Source: a bacterium
Lineage (GTDB): Bacteria; Chloroflexota; Dehalococcoidia; Tepidiformales; Tepidiformaceae
Reading direction: 5' to 3'
Assembly (NCBI GenBank): GCA_003577245.1
Contig: QEVS01000001.1
Coordinates: 1-64,000, forward strand
Length of the DNA: 64,000 nt
Shown here: positions 25,463 to 34,482 of the stretch, in pieces
Layout: every line of letters starts with the position of its first letter
Numbering within the stretch: position 1 is the first letter of the stretch
Made by a program: the position numbers and the translations under genes
The notes under the pieces: generated by a model
Seen by the model: the letters and a program-made list of their open reading frames with translations, nothing else
What the model was told of the DNA's origin: nothing
Databases searched by the model: none

Positions 25463-26383
25463 TCAGGCGCGGGGATGAGCGCTGTCGTACTGCTCGTGTT
25501 TCTGCTGGTCAGTGATGTGAGTGTAAATCTGCGTCGTGGATATCGAAGCGTGGCCCAGGGCGTCCTGCACATTGCGGAGCGGCATCCCGCCCGAGAGCAT
25601 GTGTGTCGCGTAGGTGTGGCGCAGGGTGTGCGGGGTGATCGCCTTGTCCAGGCAGGCAGCACGTGCGTAGTTCTTGAGGATGAGCCAGAAACCTTGCCGG
25701 GTGAGCCGATCCCCACGGCGGTTCACGAACAATGCGGATTCGCGCCGCGCCCGAACCAGCCGCGGCCGCACATGGAAGATGTACTGCCGGAGCTCATCGA
25801 CAGGCCGCTGGTGAAGCGGAAGCACGCGCTCCCGATCGCCCTTGCCCACGCAGCGGACCGTCACCGGGTCGCTTTCGAGCGCCACGTCGGCCAGATCGAG
25901 GCTGACCAGCTCGGTAACCCGGAGCCCGGTCGCGTAGAGCAGTTCAAGCATCGCCTTGTCACGCCGTGCCTCGGGGGAGTTCTTGCGCGCGGGTTGCTCC
26001 AGCAGTTCATCCACCTCCCGCGGCGTCAGCGCCCGCGGAAGGCTCTTCCCCACCTGGGGCGAGCGCAGGTTCTCCGTCGGGTCCTGGTCCACCAGCCCCT
26101 CCGCGGCCAGGAATCCGAAGAACGACTTCACGGCCGCTACCTTCCGCGCCACCGTCGCGTCCTTGTAGGAGCGGTTGCGCAGGTCGTCGACAAATGCCAC
26201 GACAGTGTCACTGTCGACCTCCTTCCAGGTGCGCCGCTGCCTTCCCCCGCCCCCGGCAACGGCGTGCCGCTCGAACTGTGAGAGGTCATTCCGATATGCG
26301 GCGATCGTGTTGTTCGAGGCGTTCTTCTCGACCGCGAGGAAATTCAAAAACTGGGCGATGCAGTCGTCCATTACCTTGCTCAC
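25463..26383 (-). CDS. xerD: Tyrosine recombinase XerC/XerD
   Basis: The 306-residue protein has an N-terminal SAM-like DNA-binding domain (FLNFLAVEKNASNNTIAAYRNDL, VARKVAAVKSFFGFLAAEGLVDQDP) and a catalytic domain with R in YATGLRVTELVSL, K in VGKGDRERVLPL, HTLRHTYATHML, LGHASISTTQIYTH and the Tyr nucleophile. Length and spacing match Xer recombinases that resolve chromosome dimers at dif. No phage genes flank it, so a housekeeping Xer is favoured over an integrase; XerC versus XerD cannot be settled by eye. Confidence 0.92.
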   Translation of the reverse strand: MSKVMDDCIAQFLNFLAVEKNASNNTIAAYRNDLSQFERHAVAGGGGRQRRTWKEVDSDTVVAFVDDLRNRSYKDATVARKVAAVKSFFGFLAAEGLVDQDPTENLRSPQVGKSLPRALTPREVDELLEQPARKNSPEARRDKAMLELLYATGLRVTELVSLDLADVALESDPVTVRCVGKGDRERVLPLHQRPVDELRQYIFHVRPRLVRARRESALFVNRRGDRLTRQGFWLILKNYARAACLDKAITPHTLRHTYATHMLSGGMPLRNVQDALGHASISTTQIYTHITDQQKHEQYDSAHPRA

Positions 26384-26807
26384 CTCGAGTTGTGACCGTC
26401 AGGTTCAGGGGCGGCGCTATCATAGGGGGCCCCATTCTGGCCTGTCCATGCTGCAGTCACCGAATTTGTGTGAAGATCATGCGTCTCAGGCCGCTGGCGA
26501 TCAGTTGACCAGTTCAGTTTGGCTAAATTTGCCATTTGTCGCTCCCAGGGACGCGGGCCTCACCGCCGGCTCAAGGCTGTGTTCGCGGCCCGTGCGAATC
26601 AGTATCGTGCCCCGGCGAAGCCTTTGAGACCAGCCCCGAAGCAGGTTGATGGGCCGTTGAGGACGAGTTTCGCGCAGGTCCGCGCGGCACAAACGCGGAC
26701 TCCCGTTGCCATGGGCCGCCGGTCAATCAGCACCCTCACCCCTTTGACCTTGGTTCTGAGACAGCGCCTGTTACCATGCTTCCAAAGTCTCATGAGCGAG
26801 GTGCGTT
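26384..26807. other. 424-base intergenic region without a recognisable gene
   Basis: The stretch lies between the divergent recombinase and acyl-CoA dehydrogenase genes. I see no tRNA, no convincing ORF and no long repeat. It is less GC-rich than its flanks. A TTGACC at 26744-26749 and a TACCAT at 26772-26777 upstream of the dehydrogenase are separated by 22 bases, too far for a standard promoter, so no promoter is claimed. It could hold remnants of an older gene. Confidence 0.5.
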
Positions 26808-27998
26808 GTGGTCTCCCTTGAACTCTCCGAAGAAGAGCGAATGATCCAGCAGGTCGCGCATGACTTCGCGAAAAAGGAAATCCGGCCCACGGCCTCCTAC
26901 TACGATGAGCACGAAGAAGTCCCCTACGACCTGATAAAGAAGGGCGCGGGCATCGGCTTCGGCATCTCGAAGTCCGGCGGATTGCTGGCCACCACCTCAG
27001 CCCTGGTGCCCTCCATCATCGCCGAAGAGCTCTCCTGGGGTTGCGCCGGCATTGCCCTGGCCATCAACTCCTCCGGCCTGGCCGCCGCGGCTATCGCTGC
27101 CACCGGCTCGCCCGAGCAGCGCGACCGCTGGCTCGCCGAGATCGCTTCCGATGAGAACGAAGTCCACCTCGGAGCGATGTGCCTTACCGAGCCCGACGCA
27201 GGCTCCGACGTTTCCAACATCCAGACCACCGCCACCCGCGACGGCGATGACTACGTTCTCAACGGCGAGAAACAGTTCATCACCAACGGCGGCATCGCCG
27301 ATGTGCACGTGGTCTTCGCCACCGAGGACCGGTCCAAAGGCTGGGGCGGTTTGAGCTGCTTCGTCGTTCCGAAGGGCACGCCCGGCCTGCAATCCGGCAC
27401 CGTCTGGAAGAAGATGGGCATCCGCGCCTCGCACACCGCCAACGTCGTGCTGAACGATTGCCGCGTCCCGGCCAGCTACAAGCTCGGCGGAAGCCCCGCC
27501 GAAGGCTCCGGTGGCGGAAGCGGCGGCCCCGGCGCCCTGGGCGCGCTCATGACCCTCGAACGCACCCGGCCCGTGGTTGGCGCCTATGCCCTCGGCATCG
27601 GTCGCGCCGCCTACGAGTATGCTCTCGACTATGCGAAGGAACGGGTGCAGTTCGGGCGGCCCATCGTCAAGAACCAGGGCATCAGCTTCATGCTTGCCGA
27701 CATGGCCATGGCCGTCGACTCGGCCAGGCTCATGGTGTGGCGTGCCGCCTGGATGGGTGGCGCCAACGTCCCCTACCTGAGTGCCGAGGGCTCCATGGCC
27801 AAGTGCTTCGCCAGCGACATGGCCATGAAGGTCACCGTCGATGCCGTGCAGGTGCTGGGCGGCCAGGGGTACATGCGCGACCACCCGGTCGAAAAATGGG
27901 TGCGCGATGCCAAGATCTTCCAGATCTTCGAAGGCACCAACCAGATCCAGCGGATGGTAATCGGCCGCGCCCTGGAGTCACAGCCAAAGAAGGGCTAA
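26808..27998 (+). CDS. Acyl-CoA dehydrogenase
   Basis: The 396-residue flavoenzyme has the N-terminal helical domain (LSEEERMIQQVAHDFAKKEIRP), MCLTEPDAGSDVSNIQT and EKQFITNGGIADVHVVFA for FAD/substrate contact, ERVQFGRPIVKNQG, and QVLGGQGYMRDHPVEKWVRDAK. The catalytic base is Glu in FEGTNQIQRMVIG. A Gly-rich insert (AEGSGGGSGGPGALG, near residues 228-245) lengthens the middle sheet region, which is unusual. GTG start with GAGG upstream. It oxidises acyl-CoA to enoyl-CoA; chain preference is unknown. Confidence 0.93.
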   Translation: MVSLELSEEERMIQQVAHDFAKKEIRPTASYYDEHEEVPYDLIKKGAGIGFGISKSGGLLATTSALVPSIIAEELSWGCAGIALAINSSGLAAAAIAATGSPEQRDRWLAEIASDENEVHLGAMCLTEPDAGSDVSNIQTTATRDGDDYVLNGEKQFITNGGIADVHVVFATEDRSKGWGGLSCFVVPKGTPGLQSGTVWKKMGIRASHTANVVLNDCRVPASYKLGGSPAEGSGGGSGGPGALGALMTLERTRPVVGAYALGIGRAAYEYALDYAKERVQFGRPIVKNQGISFMLADMAMAVDSARLMVWRAAWMGGANVPYLSAEGSMAKCFASDMAMKVTVDAVQVLGGQGYMRDHPVEKWVRDAKIFQIFEGTNQIQRMVIGRALESQPKKG

Positions 27999-28088
27999 CA
28001 ATCGTCCGGCCCGCCCTCTAAGTCCACAGCCCCGGCGGACCCGCATTCGGCCCACCGCCACCTGGTCGGGCAGCGTCCACACCGGCCG

Positions 28089-29357
28089 TTACGAGATCTT
28101 CTCCAGCCGCTGTTTCAGGCTCGCCAGGAAACCGCCCGCTTCAAGGCCGTCCATCACACGGTGGTCGAAGGCCAGGCAGATGTTGACCATCGAGCGGATC
28201 GCGATTGCATCACCTTCCACGACCACTGGCCGCTTCACAACCCTCTCCATCGAGACGATCGCCACCTGCGGGTGGTTGACCAGCGGCTTTGAGGCAATCG
28301 AACCGAACGCGCCCGTGTTGTTGACCGTGAACGTCCCGCCCGCAACGTCCTCCACCCGCAACTTGCGGTTATGGGCGCGCTGGGCCACGTCTGCAATCGC
28401 CCGCGCGAGCCCGGTGACGTTCATCTCGCCCGCATTGTGGATCACCGGCACCACGAGCCCATGTTCGGTGGCCACCGCGACCCCGATATTGAGCGCCCGG
28501 TACCGGTGCAACTCCTCGCCCTCCCAGCGTGAGTTGAGAATCGGGAACTCGTTCAGCGTCTCGCAAACAGCGGCCGTGAAGTAGGGCAGCATCGTCAGGT
28601 CAATGCCGTGTTCCCGGGCAAAGCGCTCCTTCTCGCGCTCTCGCAGGGCCACAAGGCCCGTGACATCGGCTTCCACCATCGTCCATGCCTGTGGCGCTTC
28701 GACATTCGAGCGGCTGAGGTTGTCAGCGATGGTGCGGCGTGTCGCCGTGAACTGGACAACCTCAAATGAGGCCCCTGTAGGCGCCGTGGACGCAACGGCC
28801 GGCTCTCCCGTGGCGATTCGCGCCTCAACGTCCTTCCGCGTGATGCGCCCTCCCACACCCGAACCGCGCATCCCGGCAAGGTCGATGTTGTGCTCTCGCG
28901 CCAGCCGCATCACCGCGGGCGAATAGAACCGCGAACGATCATCAGGTCCGTGCAATGGTTCGGCCGGAGCGGCGCGGCCCGGCTGCTGTGAGACCGCAAG
29001 GTCCGGCGCGCCCACCGTGGCAATGGCCGGTTCATCCGGGGGAATCGCCATTGGGCCGCCCGTCCAGCCCCCCGCCGGTGAAGCAGCGAACGTCGGCAGC
29101 GGTGCATCGGATCGTCCTTCCCCTGCCACCGCGATCGTGCAGAGCGGCGCCCCAATAGCCGCCGTCTCCCCTTCTCCGACGAGGATCTCGCCCATCACAC
29201 CCTCGAACTCCGAGGGCAGCTCGGCCGTTACCTTTTCCGTTTCTATCTCGCACAGGGGCTCGTCCAGCTTCACCGCCTCGCCAGGCTGCTTGAGCCACTT
29301 CAGGATGGTGCCTTCGGTGACGCTCTCACCAAGTTGCGGCATCTTCACGGTCGCCAC
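28089..29357 (-). CDS. 2-oxoacid dehydrogenase E2 (dihydrolipoamide acyltransferase)
   Basis: The 422-residue protein has a lipoyl domain (residues ~1-80, Lys in EIETEKVTAELPS), a Pro/Ala-rich linker, a peripheral-subunit-binding domain (VMRLAREHNIDLAGMRGSGVGGRITRKDVEA) and a catalytic domain ending in FDHRVMDGLEAGGFL with the HxxxDG active site. GGAGG lies 7 bases before GTG 29357. It follows E1 beta by 13 bases. NTGAFGSIASKPLVNHPQ is typical of branched-chain or pyruvate E2s; the E3 gene is not in the window. Confidence 0.93.
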   Translation of the reverse strand: MATVKMPQLGESVTEGTILKWLKQPGEAVKLDEPLCEIETEKVTAELPSEFEGVMGEILVGEGETAAIGAPLCTIAVAGEGRSDAPLPTFAASPAGGWTGGPMAIPPDEPAIATVGAPDLAVSQQPGRAAPAEPLHGPDDRSRFYSPAVMRLAREHNIDLAGMRGSGVGGRITRKDVEARIATGEPAVASTAPTGASFEVVQFTATRRTIADNLSRSNVEAPQAWTMVEADVTGLVALREREKERFAREHGIDLTMLPYFTAAVCETLNEFPILNSRWEGEELHRYRALNIGVAVATEHGLVVPVIHNAGEMNVTGLARAIADVAQRAHNRKLRVEDVAGGTFTVNNTGAFGSIASKPLVNHPQVAIVSMERVVKRPVVVEGDAIAIRSMVNICLAFDHRVMDGLEAGGFLASLKQRLEKIS

Positions 29358-29370
29358 GGAAAGGCCTCCT

Positions 29371-30348
29371 CTAGTAGGCAGCCAGGTCACGCGCTGCGGC
29401 GGCTATCTTCTCGCGGTCGGGCATGAAGAAGTGCTCCATGTTCGGGTGATACGGCATCGCCGGGATGTCCGGCGCGCAGAGGCGGCGTACGGGCGCGTCC
29501 AGGTGCTCGAAGGCATGCTCCGCGATCAGCGCCGCAATCTCACCGCCAAAGCCGCCCGTGAGCGTGTCCTCGTGGACGATGAGCGCCTTTCCGGTCGCCT
29601 TCGCCGTTTCGAGGACCGTCTCCACATCGAGCGGCTGGAGCGTGAGGAGGTCAACCACGGTCGCCTCGATTCCTTCGCTGGCAAGAGCTGCCGCCGCCGC
29701 CAGCGACTCGTGAAGCATCAGCCCATAGGCGTAGATGGTGAGGTCCCCTCCCTTTCGGGCCACGCGCGCCCTGCCGATGACTGTCTCTGCCGGGGCCGAT
29801 GCCACGTCCTGGCGGATGAGCCGGTACGTGCGCTTGTGTTCGAGAAAGAGCACCGGGTTGGGGTCTGCAATGGCGGCCTTGAGCAGGGAGCGGTAGTCGG
29901 CAGGGAATGCAGGAGCCACCACCTTTATCCCCGGCAAATGAGTGTAGTACGCCTCAATGCTCTGCGAGTGGTGTTGCCCACCGTGCACACCCCCGCCCCA
30001 GGGCGTGCGGACCACCATCGGCAGGCAGGCGTCCCCCTTCGTGCGGTAGCTCCACCGCGAAGCCTCACTGCACAGGTGGTCAAACGCCGCGTGGATGAAG
30101 TCTGCAAACTGGATCTCGGCAATCGGGCGAAGGCCATAGTGGGCCGCTCCGATGCTCACGCCAACTATTGATGACTCCGCTAGCGGCGAATCGATCACCC
30201 GCCCGGGGTACTTCGCGGCAAGGCCCTCCGTGGCACGGAAAACGCCCCCGGCCTCAACGTCTTCGCCCAGGATGAAGATGCGGCCGTCGCGCGCCAGCTC
30301 TTCGTCGAGCGTCGTCCGGATCGCCTCGATGACCGTCATCTCGGCCAT
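29371..30348 (-). CDS. 2-oxoacid dehydrogenase E1 beta subunit
   Basis: The 325-residue protein has the transketolase-like pyrimidine-binding domain (MTVIEAIRTTLDEELARD, FILGEDVEAGGVFRATEGL, DSPLAESSIVGVSIGAAHYG, EIQFADFI) and the C-terminal transketolase domain (ALIVHEDTLTGGFGGEIAALI, RRLCAPDIPAMPYHP). The sequence fits the branched-chain/acetoin E1 beta type. It starts 3 bases after E1 alpha ends and precedes E2, so the three form one operon. Confidence 0.93.
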   Translation of the reverse strand: MAEMTVIEAIRTTLDEELARDGRIFILGEDVEAGGVFRATEGLAAKYPGRVIDSPLAESSIVGVSIGAAHYGLRPIAEIQFADFIHAAFDHLCSEASRWSYRTKGDACLPMVVRTPWGGGVHGGQHHSQSIEAYYTHLPGIKVVAPAFPADYRSLLKAAIADPNPVLFLEHKRTYRLIRQDVASAPAETVIGRARVARKGGDLTIYAYGLMLHESLAAAAALASEGIEATVVDLLTLQPLDVETVLETAKATGKALIVHEDTLTGGFGGEIAALIAEHAFEHLDAPVRRLCAPDIPAMPYHPNMEHFFMPDREKIAAAARDLAAY

Positions 30349-30351
30349 TGC

Positions 30352-31374
30352 TCAGAGCTCCTTGTACACGTGGCCCAGCGCGTCCTCAGGCGCCGGATCG
30401 GGCTGCATCAGCGCCCATTGCACGGCCTCGCGAATCTCCTCCTCAACGCGCGCCTCAATCTCGTCCAGGTCCTCGCGGGGAAAGACCCCGTCCGTCTCCA
30501 CGCGGTTGCGGAAGAGCAGAAGCGGGTCCTTCTTCGCCCACTCCTCAAGCTCCTTGCGCGGACGGTAGCGCGTATCGTCGTCGTCGCTCGAATGAGGCCA
30601 CAGGCGGTAGCACTTCGCTTCTATCAGGTAAGGCCCCCCACCACGCCGCGCCTGGTCAACCGCCGGGCGCACAGTCTGGTAGACAGCCACGCAGTCCATC
30701 CCGTCGACTACCGCGCTCTGGATGTTGTACGCGCGTGCGCGGTCGGCGACGTTCTCGACCGGCATCTCCTTCTCCGTTCGCTCGCTGATGGCGAAGCCGT
30801 TGTTCTGGATGTAGAAGATCACCGGGAGGCGATGGATTGCGGCGAAGTTCAGAGCCTCGTGAAAGTCCCCGCGGCTCGTGCTCCCTTCACCGCAGCAGGT
30901 GAGCACCACGATGGGGTCGTTGCTGAGCTTTGCTGCCAGGCCGATCCCGGTGGCGTGCAGGAGCTGCGTCGCCACCACGCTCGATTGCGTCACTATCCGG
31001 CGCGCCGCATTGCCCCAATGCGACGGCATCTGCCGGCCGAAGCTGTTCGGGTCGTCGCGCTTGCCCAGCAGGTTGAGCATCGCCTCGCGCGCATCCATGC
31101 CGAAGACGAGGTTCATCCCCAGGTCCCGATAGTAGGGCGCCAGGTAGTCGGTGCCCTTCTTGAGGGCCATGGCCGCCCCCACCTGGGCCGCTTCCTGGCC
31201 GGCGCCGGCAATCACGAACGCGGCGCGCCCCTGCCGGTTGAGCGCCATCATGCGCTCGCTCAGGCGTCGCGAGAGGAGCATGAAGTAGTACATGTCTTCG
31301 AGCTGCTGCTCGCTCAGGAGGTAGTCGGGGAGCGCTTCGCGGGATCGTGGGCGGCGAGGCCGGGCAGCCGTCAT
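30352..31374 (-). CDS. 2-oxoacid dehydrogenase E1 alpha subunit
   Basis: The 340-residue protein binds thiamine diphosphate through GEGSTSRGDFHEALNFAAIHRLPVIF-type sequence (GDG-x25-NN motif, here CGEG to QNN). It also has GAGQEAAQVGAAMAL, LAPYYRDLG, GRQMPSHWG and YRLWPHSSDDDDTRYR, the last two typical of branched-chain 2-oxoacid or 2-oxoisovalerate E1 alpha. ATG 31374 is preferred over an in-frame TTG two codons upstream. With E1 beta and E2 it would decarboxylate branched-chain keto acids to acyl-CoA, in keeping with the neighbouring acyl-CoA dehydrogenase and Liv transporter. Confidence 0.92.
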   Translation of the reverse strand: MTAARPRRPRSREALPDYLLSEQQLEDMYYFMLLSRRLSERMMALNRQGRAAFVIAGAGQEAAQVGAAMALKKGTDYLAPYYRDLGMNLVFGMDAREAMLNLLGKRDDPNSFGRQMPSHWGNAARRIVTQSSVVATQLLHATGIGLAAKLSNDPIVVLTCCGEGSTSRGDFHEALNFAAIHRLPVIFYIQNNGFAISERTEKEMPVENVADRARAYNIQSAVVDGMDCVAVYQTVRPAVDQARRGGGPYLIEAKCYRLWPHSSDDDDTRYRPRKELEEWAKKDPLLLFRNRVETDGVFPREDLDEIEARVEEEIREAVQWALMQPDPAPEDALGHVYKEL

Positions 31375-31531
31375 GAGCAAACCCGTGTCACGCCGGCCCG
31401 CAACTCCCTTGCACCGGGCGCCGGGAGCAAACCGTTTCGCGGGTCATCTCGCAGGGGATGCCCTCCCTGCACTGGCCGCGGATGCTGCATTGGGACCTCC
31501 CGCAGCATGCTACCACAGCCTCCCGTAACGG

Positions 31532-31795
31532 CTATCCTTCGATAGCCGGAATCGATGCCTTATCACAGGCGACCGGCACAGTGGTAGGAATCCCGTACGC
31601 CACCTGCGCGCCCCAAGAGTCCGGGGCCACCGGCATGCTCGCCGTGTGAACGGTGGTGCCCGCCGGGATCGGGGAGTCCATCGTGTACACTTCCTGCCCC
31701 ACCTCGGTGGGTGTGGTCACGAATATGGTTGCCGCCGGGATTACGGCCACTATGAACGGAATCGACATTGCTGCGAGGAAAGCGGGACGTGGCAT
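31532..31795 (-). CDS. Small hypothetical protein with N-terminal helix
   Basis: The 87-residue reading frame begins MPRPAFLAAMSIPFIVAVIP, which looks like a signal peptide or single membrane anchor, followed by a Thr/Val/Pro-rich tail (TPTEVGQEVYTMDSPIPAG, GAQVAYGIPTTVPVACDK). The frame is open for 24 further codons upstream with other ATGs, but GGGGGA lies 4-5 bases before this ATG. It sits alone between the E1 alpha gene and the divergent Liv operon. No family is recognised. Confidence 0.45.
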   Translation of the reverse strand: MPRPAFLAAMSIPFIVAVIPAATIFVTTPTEVGQEVYTMDSPIPAGTTVHTASMPVAPDSWGAQVAYGIPTTVPVACDKASIPAIEG

Positions 31796-31981
31796 CCGAT
31801 CCCCCGGGATTACGAATGGATCCATCCTACATTCCACTCCAGCCGCCGTATACCCGTCCCCCTCCATCTTCGAACCTCGACACCCCGGCGCCGAAGAGTC
31901 GAAACTTCTGCGCGTGCCTTGTGCTAACCCAACGCGCCTCCCTAGAATGCCCCGTTGTCAAATGAGGAGGGTTAGGGTGGC

Positions 31982-32779
31982 ATGACCGAAGCTTCTTCCC
32001 TGCTTCAGGTCCGCGATATCACCATATCGTTCGGCGGCCTTGTGGCCCTGGATAACGTGTCATTTGGGGTCGAGAAGGGACACATTGTCGGTCTGATTGG
32101 CCCCAACGGAGCCGGCAAGACCACGATGTTCAACTGCATCACAAGGCTCTACAAGCCCGACCGGGGCAGCATCTCCTTTAACGGGCACGACTTGCTTTCG
32201 GTCCCCGCCTACGGCATCGCCGCACGGGGAATCACGCGAACGTTCCAGAACCTCGCGCTGTTCCCCACCATGACCGTCCTCGAAAACGTGCTCGTGGGGC
32301 AACACCACCTGCTCAATGTCGACCCGGTCTCGTCGTCGTTCCGGTTGCCCCACGTCTCCAATGAAGAGCGCGGAGCCCGCGCGCGGGCGCTGGATGTCCT
32401 GGAGTACCTGGGCCTGACGCCGCACAAAGACAAGATCGTGCGCGGCCTCCCCTATGGCATCCAGAAGCGCGTCGAAACCGCCCGCGCACTGGTTGGTGAG
32501 CCCACCCTGCTCCTGCTCGATGAGCCCGCGGGCGGATTGAACCATGAGGAGGTCACCAGGCTTGGCCAGGAGATCAAGGCCATGCGCGACCGCTTCAACC
32601 TCACAATCCTCCTCGTCGAACACCACATGAGCCTCGTGATGGGCATTTCCGACCGCGTGGTCGTCCTCGACTTCGGGAAGCGAATCGCCAGTGGCACGCC
32701 CGCTGAAGTCCAGAACGATCCGGCAGTGGTGGAGGCATACCTCGGGGTGGAGATGAACGGGGGAGCTGCCAATGCTTGA
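31982..32779 (+). CDS. livG: Branched-chain amino acid ABC transporter ATPase LivG
   Basis: The 265-residue ATPase has Walker A GPNGAGKT, the LivG-specific ARGITRTFQNLALFPTMTVLENVLVGQH, a signature LPYGIQKRVETARAL (usual LSYGQQRRLEIARAL, so slightly divergent), Walker B LLLLDEPAGGLNHEE and H-loop LVEHHM. The C-terminal QNDPAVVEAYLG is standard. It opens the livGFHM operon and overlaps livF by 8 bases. Confidence 0.94.
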   Translation: MTEASSLLQVRDITISFGGLVALDNVSFGVEKGHIVGLIGPNGAGKTTMFNCITRLYKPDRGSISFNGHDLLSVPAYGIAARGITRTFQNLALFPTMTVLENVLVGQHHLLNVDPVSSSFRLPHVSNEERGARARALDVLEYLGLTPHKDKIVRGLPYGIQKRVETARALVGEPTLLLLDEPAGGLNHEEVTRLGQEIKAMRDRFNLTILLVEHHMSLVMGISDRVVVLDFGKRIASGTPAEVQNDPAVVEAYLGVEMNGGAANA

Positions 32780-33479
32780 GGTCAAGAACATCCGCGCCGC
32801 CTACGGGCCGGTGACAGCCCTCCACGATATCTCCCTCTCGGTCCCCGAGGGGCAGATTGTCACAGTGCTGGGAGCCAACGGCGCAGGCAAGTCGACCACC
32901 CTGCGGGTCATCTCTGGCCTGCTGCGCCCCTCCGCCGGGACAGTGCTGTTTGAAGGCCGGCCGATCCACGGGAAACCCGCCGACTGGATCGTCCGCCAGC
33001 GCATCTGCCACGTCCCCGAAGGACGGCAGATCTTCGCAACCCTCACCGTCGAGGCCAACCTCAGCCTTGGCGCCTATACGCGCAGGGACAAGCCCGGGAT
33101 CAAGGCCGACCTCCAGCGCGTGTTCGACTACTTCCCGCGTCTCGCCGAACGCCGGAACCAGGTGGCAGGTACCCTCTCGGGCGGCGAACAGCAGATGCTC
33201 GCCATCGGCCGGGCCTTGATGGCCCGCCCCAGGCTCCTTCTGCTGGATGAGCCCAGCCTCGGCCTCGCGCCCCTGGTGGTCCGGGACATATTCAAGATCA
33301 TCCGGACCATCAACGAAGAGGACCGCGTCACCATCCTCCTCATCGAGCAGGATGCCAAACTCGCCCTCTCGGTCGCCAGCTACGGATACGTCCTCGAAAC
33401 GGGCCGGGTGGTGGTGAATGAGCCCGCCGCGGACCTTGCGCGGAACGAAACCGTGCGCAAGTCGTACCTGGGGTACTAG
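32772..33479 (+). CDS. livF: Branched-chain amino acid ABC transporter ATPase LivF
   Basis: The 235-residue ATPase has Walker A GANGAGKST, ICHVPEGRQIFATLTVEANL typical of LivF, signature LSGGEQQMLAIGRALM, Walker B LLLDEPSLGLAP and LLIEQDAKLALS. It pairs with LivG on the membrane subunits LivH and LivM that follow. Confidence 0.95.
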   Translation: MLEVKNIRAAYGPVTALHDISLSVPEGQIVTVLGANGAGKSTTLRVISGLLRPSAGTVLFEGRPIHGKPADWIVRQRICHVPEGRQIFATLTVEANLSLGAYTRRDKPGIKADLQRVFDYFPRLAERRNQVAGTLSGGEQQMLAIGRALMARPRLLLLDEPSLGLAPLVVRDIFKIIRTINEEDRVTILLIEQDAKLALSVASYGYVLETGRVVVNEPAADLARNETVRKSYLGY

Positions 33480-33487
33480 GGAGCACG

Positions 33488-34480
33488 ATGGAAACGTTCT
33501 TTGACCAACTCGCAATTGGCGCAAGCACCGGGGCGCTCTACGCCCTCCTCGCACTGGCCCTCGTCTTCATCTTCCGCGCCACCGACATCGTCAACTTCGC
33601 CCAGGGCGAAATGGCCATGTTCAACACCTACATCGGCTGGTCGATTTCGCGCCCGCTCAGCTTCTCCTGGATTCCGTTCCTGAGCATCGAAAGGCACATC
33701 AACATCCTCAACTGGCACCCGGAGGTCTTTGGCATACCACTCTTCCTCGGCTCGGAATCCGATGGGAGCACGAGGCTTGGCTACCTGCTGATTGTCATTG
33801 GCACCGTCGCCATCGCCTTTGTCATGGGCGGGCTCATCGAACGGCTCATCATTCGCCCCAGCGAGGGCAAGAACCTTCTCAACGCCGTCATCGTGACACT
33901 CGGCATCTTCGCCATCGTCAACTCCATCGCCAACTGGCGTTACGGCCCGGTACCCCAGAACTACCCCGCGCCTTTCAAAGGCAACGCTGTCGATTTCGGG
34001 CTCTTCAAGCTCGGCCAGCACAGCCTCTTCGCCCTGATTGTGGGCGTGGCCATGATGTTCGCCATCTACGTGTTCTTCCAGCGGACGAAGCTGGGCCTTG
34101 CCGTGCGGGCCGCCGCCCTGAACCCGCAGGCAAGCGAACTCATGGGCATTAACACCGGCCAGATGCTGACCCTGGGCTGGAGCCTGGCCGCGGCCATCGG
34201 CTGCCTCGCCGGCATGCTGGTTGCCCCCTCCGTGGCTGGCATCTCGCCAAACCTGATGCTTGGCGTCCTGCTCTATGCCTTCGCCGCTGCCGTTCTCGGC
34301 GGCCTCGATAGCGCGCTCGGCGCGGTCGTGGGAGGCCTGGCCGTGGGCATAGGCCAGACAATGGTCGTGCAGTACATCGGGTCCGAATGGAGCGACATCG
34401 TCGCCTTCGGCCTCATCATTGGAATCCTGATGGTCAAACCGACGGGCATCTTTGGCTCGCCAGTTGTGAAGAAGGTCTAG
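33488..34480 (+). CDS. livH: Branched-chain amino acid ABC transporter permease LivH
   Basis: The 330-residue permease has about eight helices and the LivH features ALYALLALALVFIFRATDIVNFAQGEMAMF, GLAVRAAALNPQASELMGINT and LLYAFAAAVLGGLDSALGAVVGGLAVG. GGGAG lies 5 bases before the ATG. A ~35-residue loop after the second helix (RPLSFSWIPFLSIERHINI) is longer than usual. Confidence 0.94.
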   Translation: METFFDQLAIGASTGALYALLALALVFIFRATDIVNFAQGEMAMFNTYIGWSISRPLSFSWIPFLSIERHINILNWHPEVFGIPLFLGSESDGSTRLGYLLIVIGTVAIAFVMGGLIERLIIRPSEGKNLLNAVIVTLGIFAIVNSIANWRYGPVPQNYPAPFKGNAVDFGLFKLGQHSLFALIVGVAMMFAIYVFFQRTKLGLAVRAAALNPQASELMGINTGQMLTLGWSLAAAIGCLAGMLVAPSVAGISPNLMLGVLLYAFAAAVLGGLDSALGAVVGGLAVGIGQTMVVQYIGSEWSDIVAFGLIIGILMVKPTGIFGSPVVKKV

Positions 34481-34482
34481 AC

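Noticed and set aside
25463..26383. Integrase marking a mobile island
   Set aside because: Length and motifs fit housekeeping Xer, there are no phage or conjugation genes, no tRNA target and no flanking direct repeats seen.
26384..26807. tRNA gene or selC in the large intergenic region
   Set aside because: No T-arm GGTTCRA box with a fitting acceptor stem was seen.
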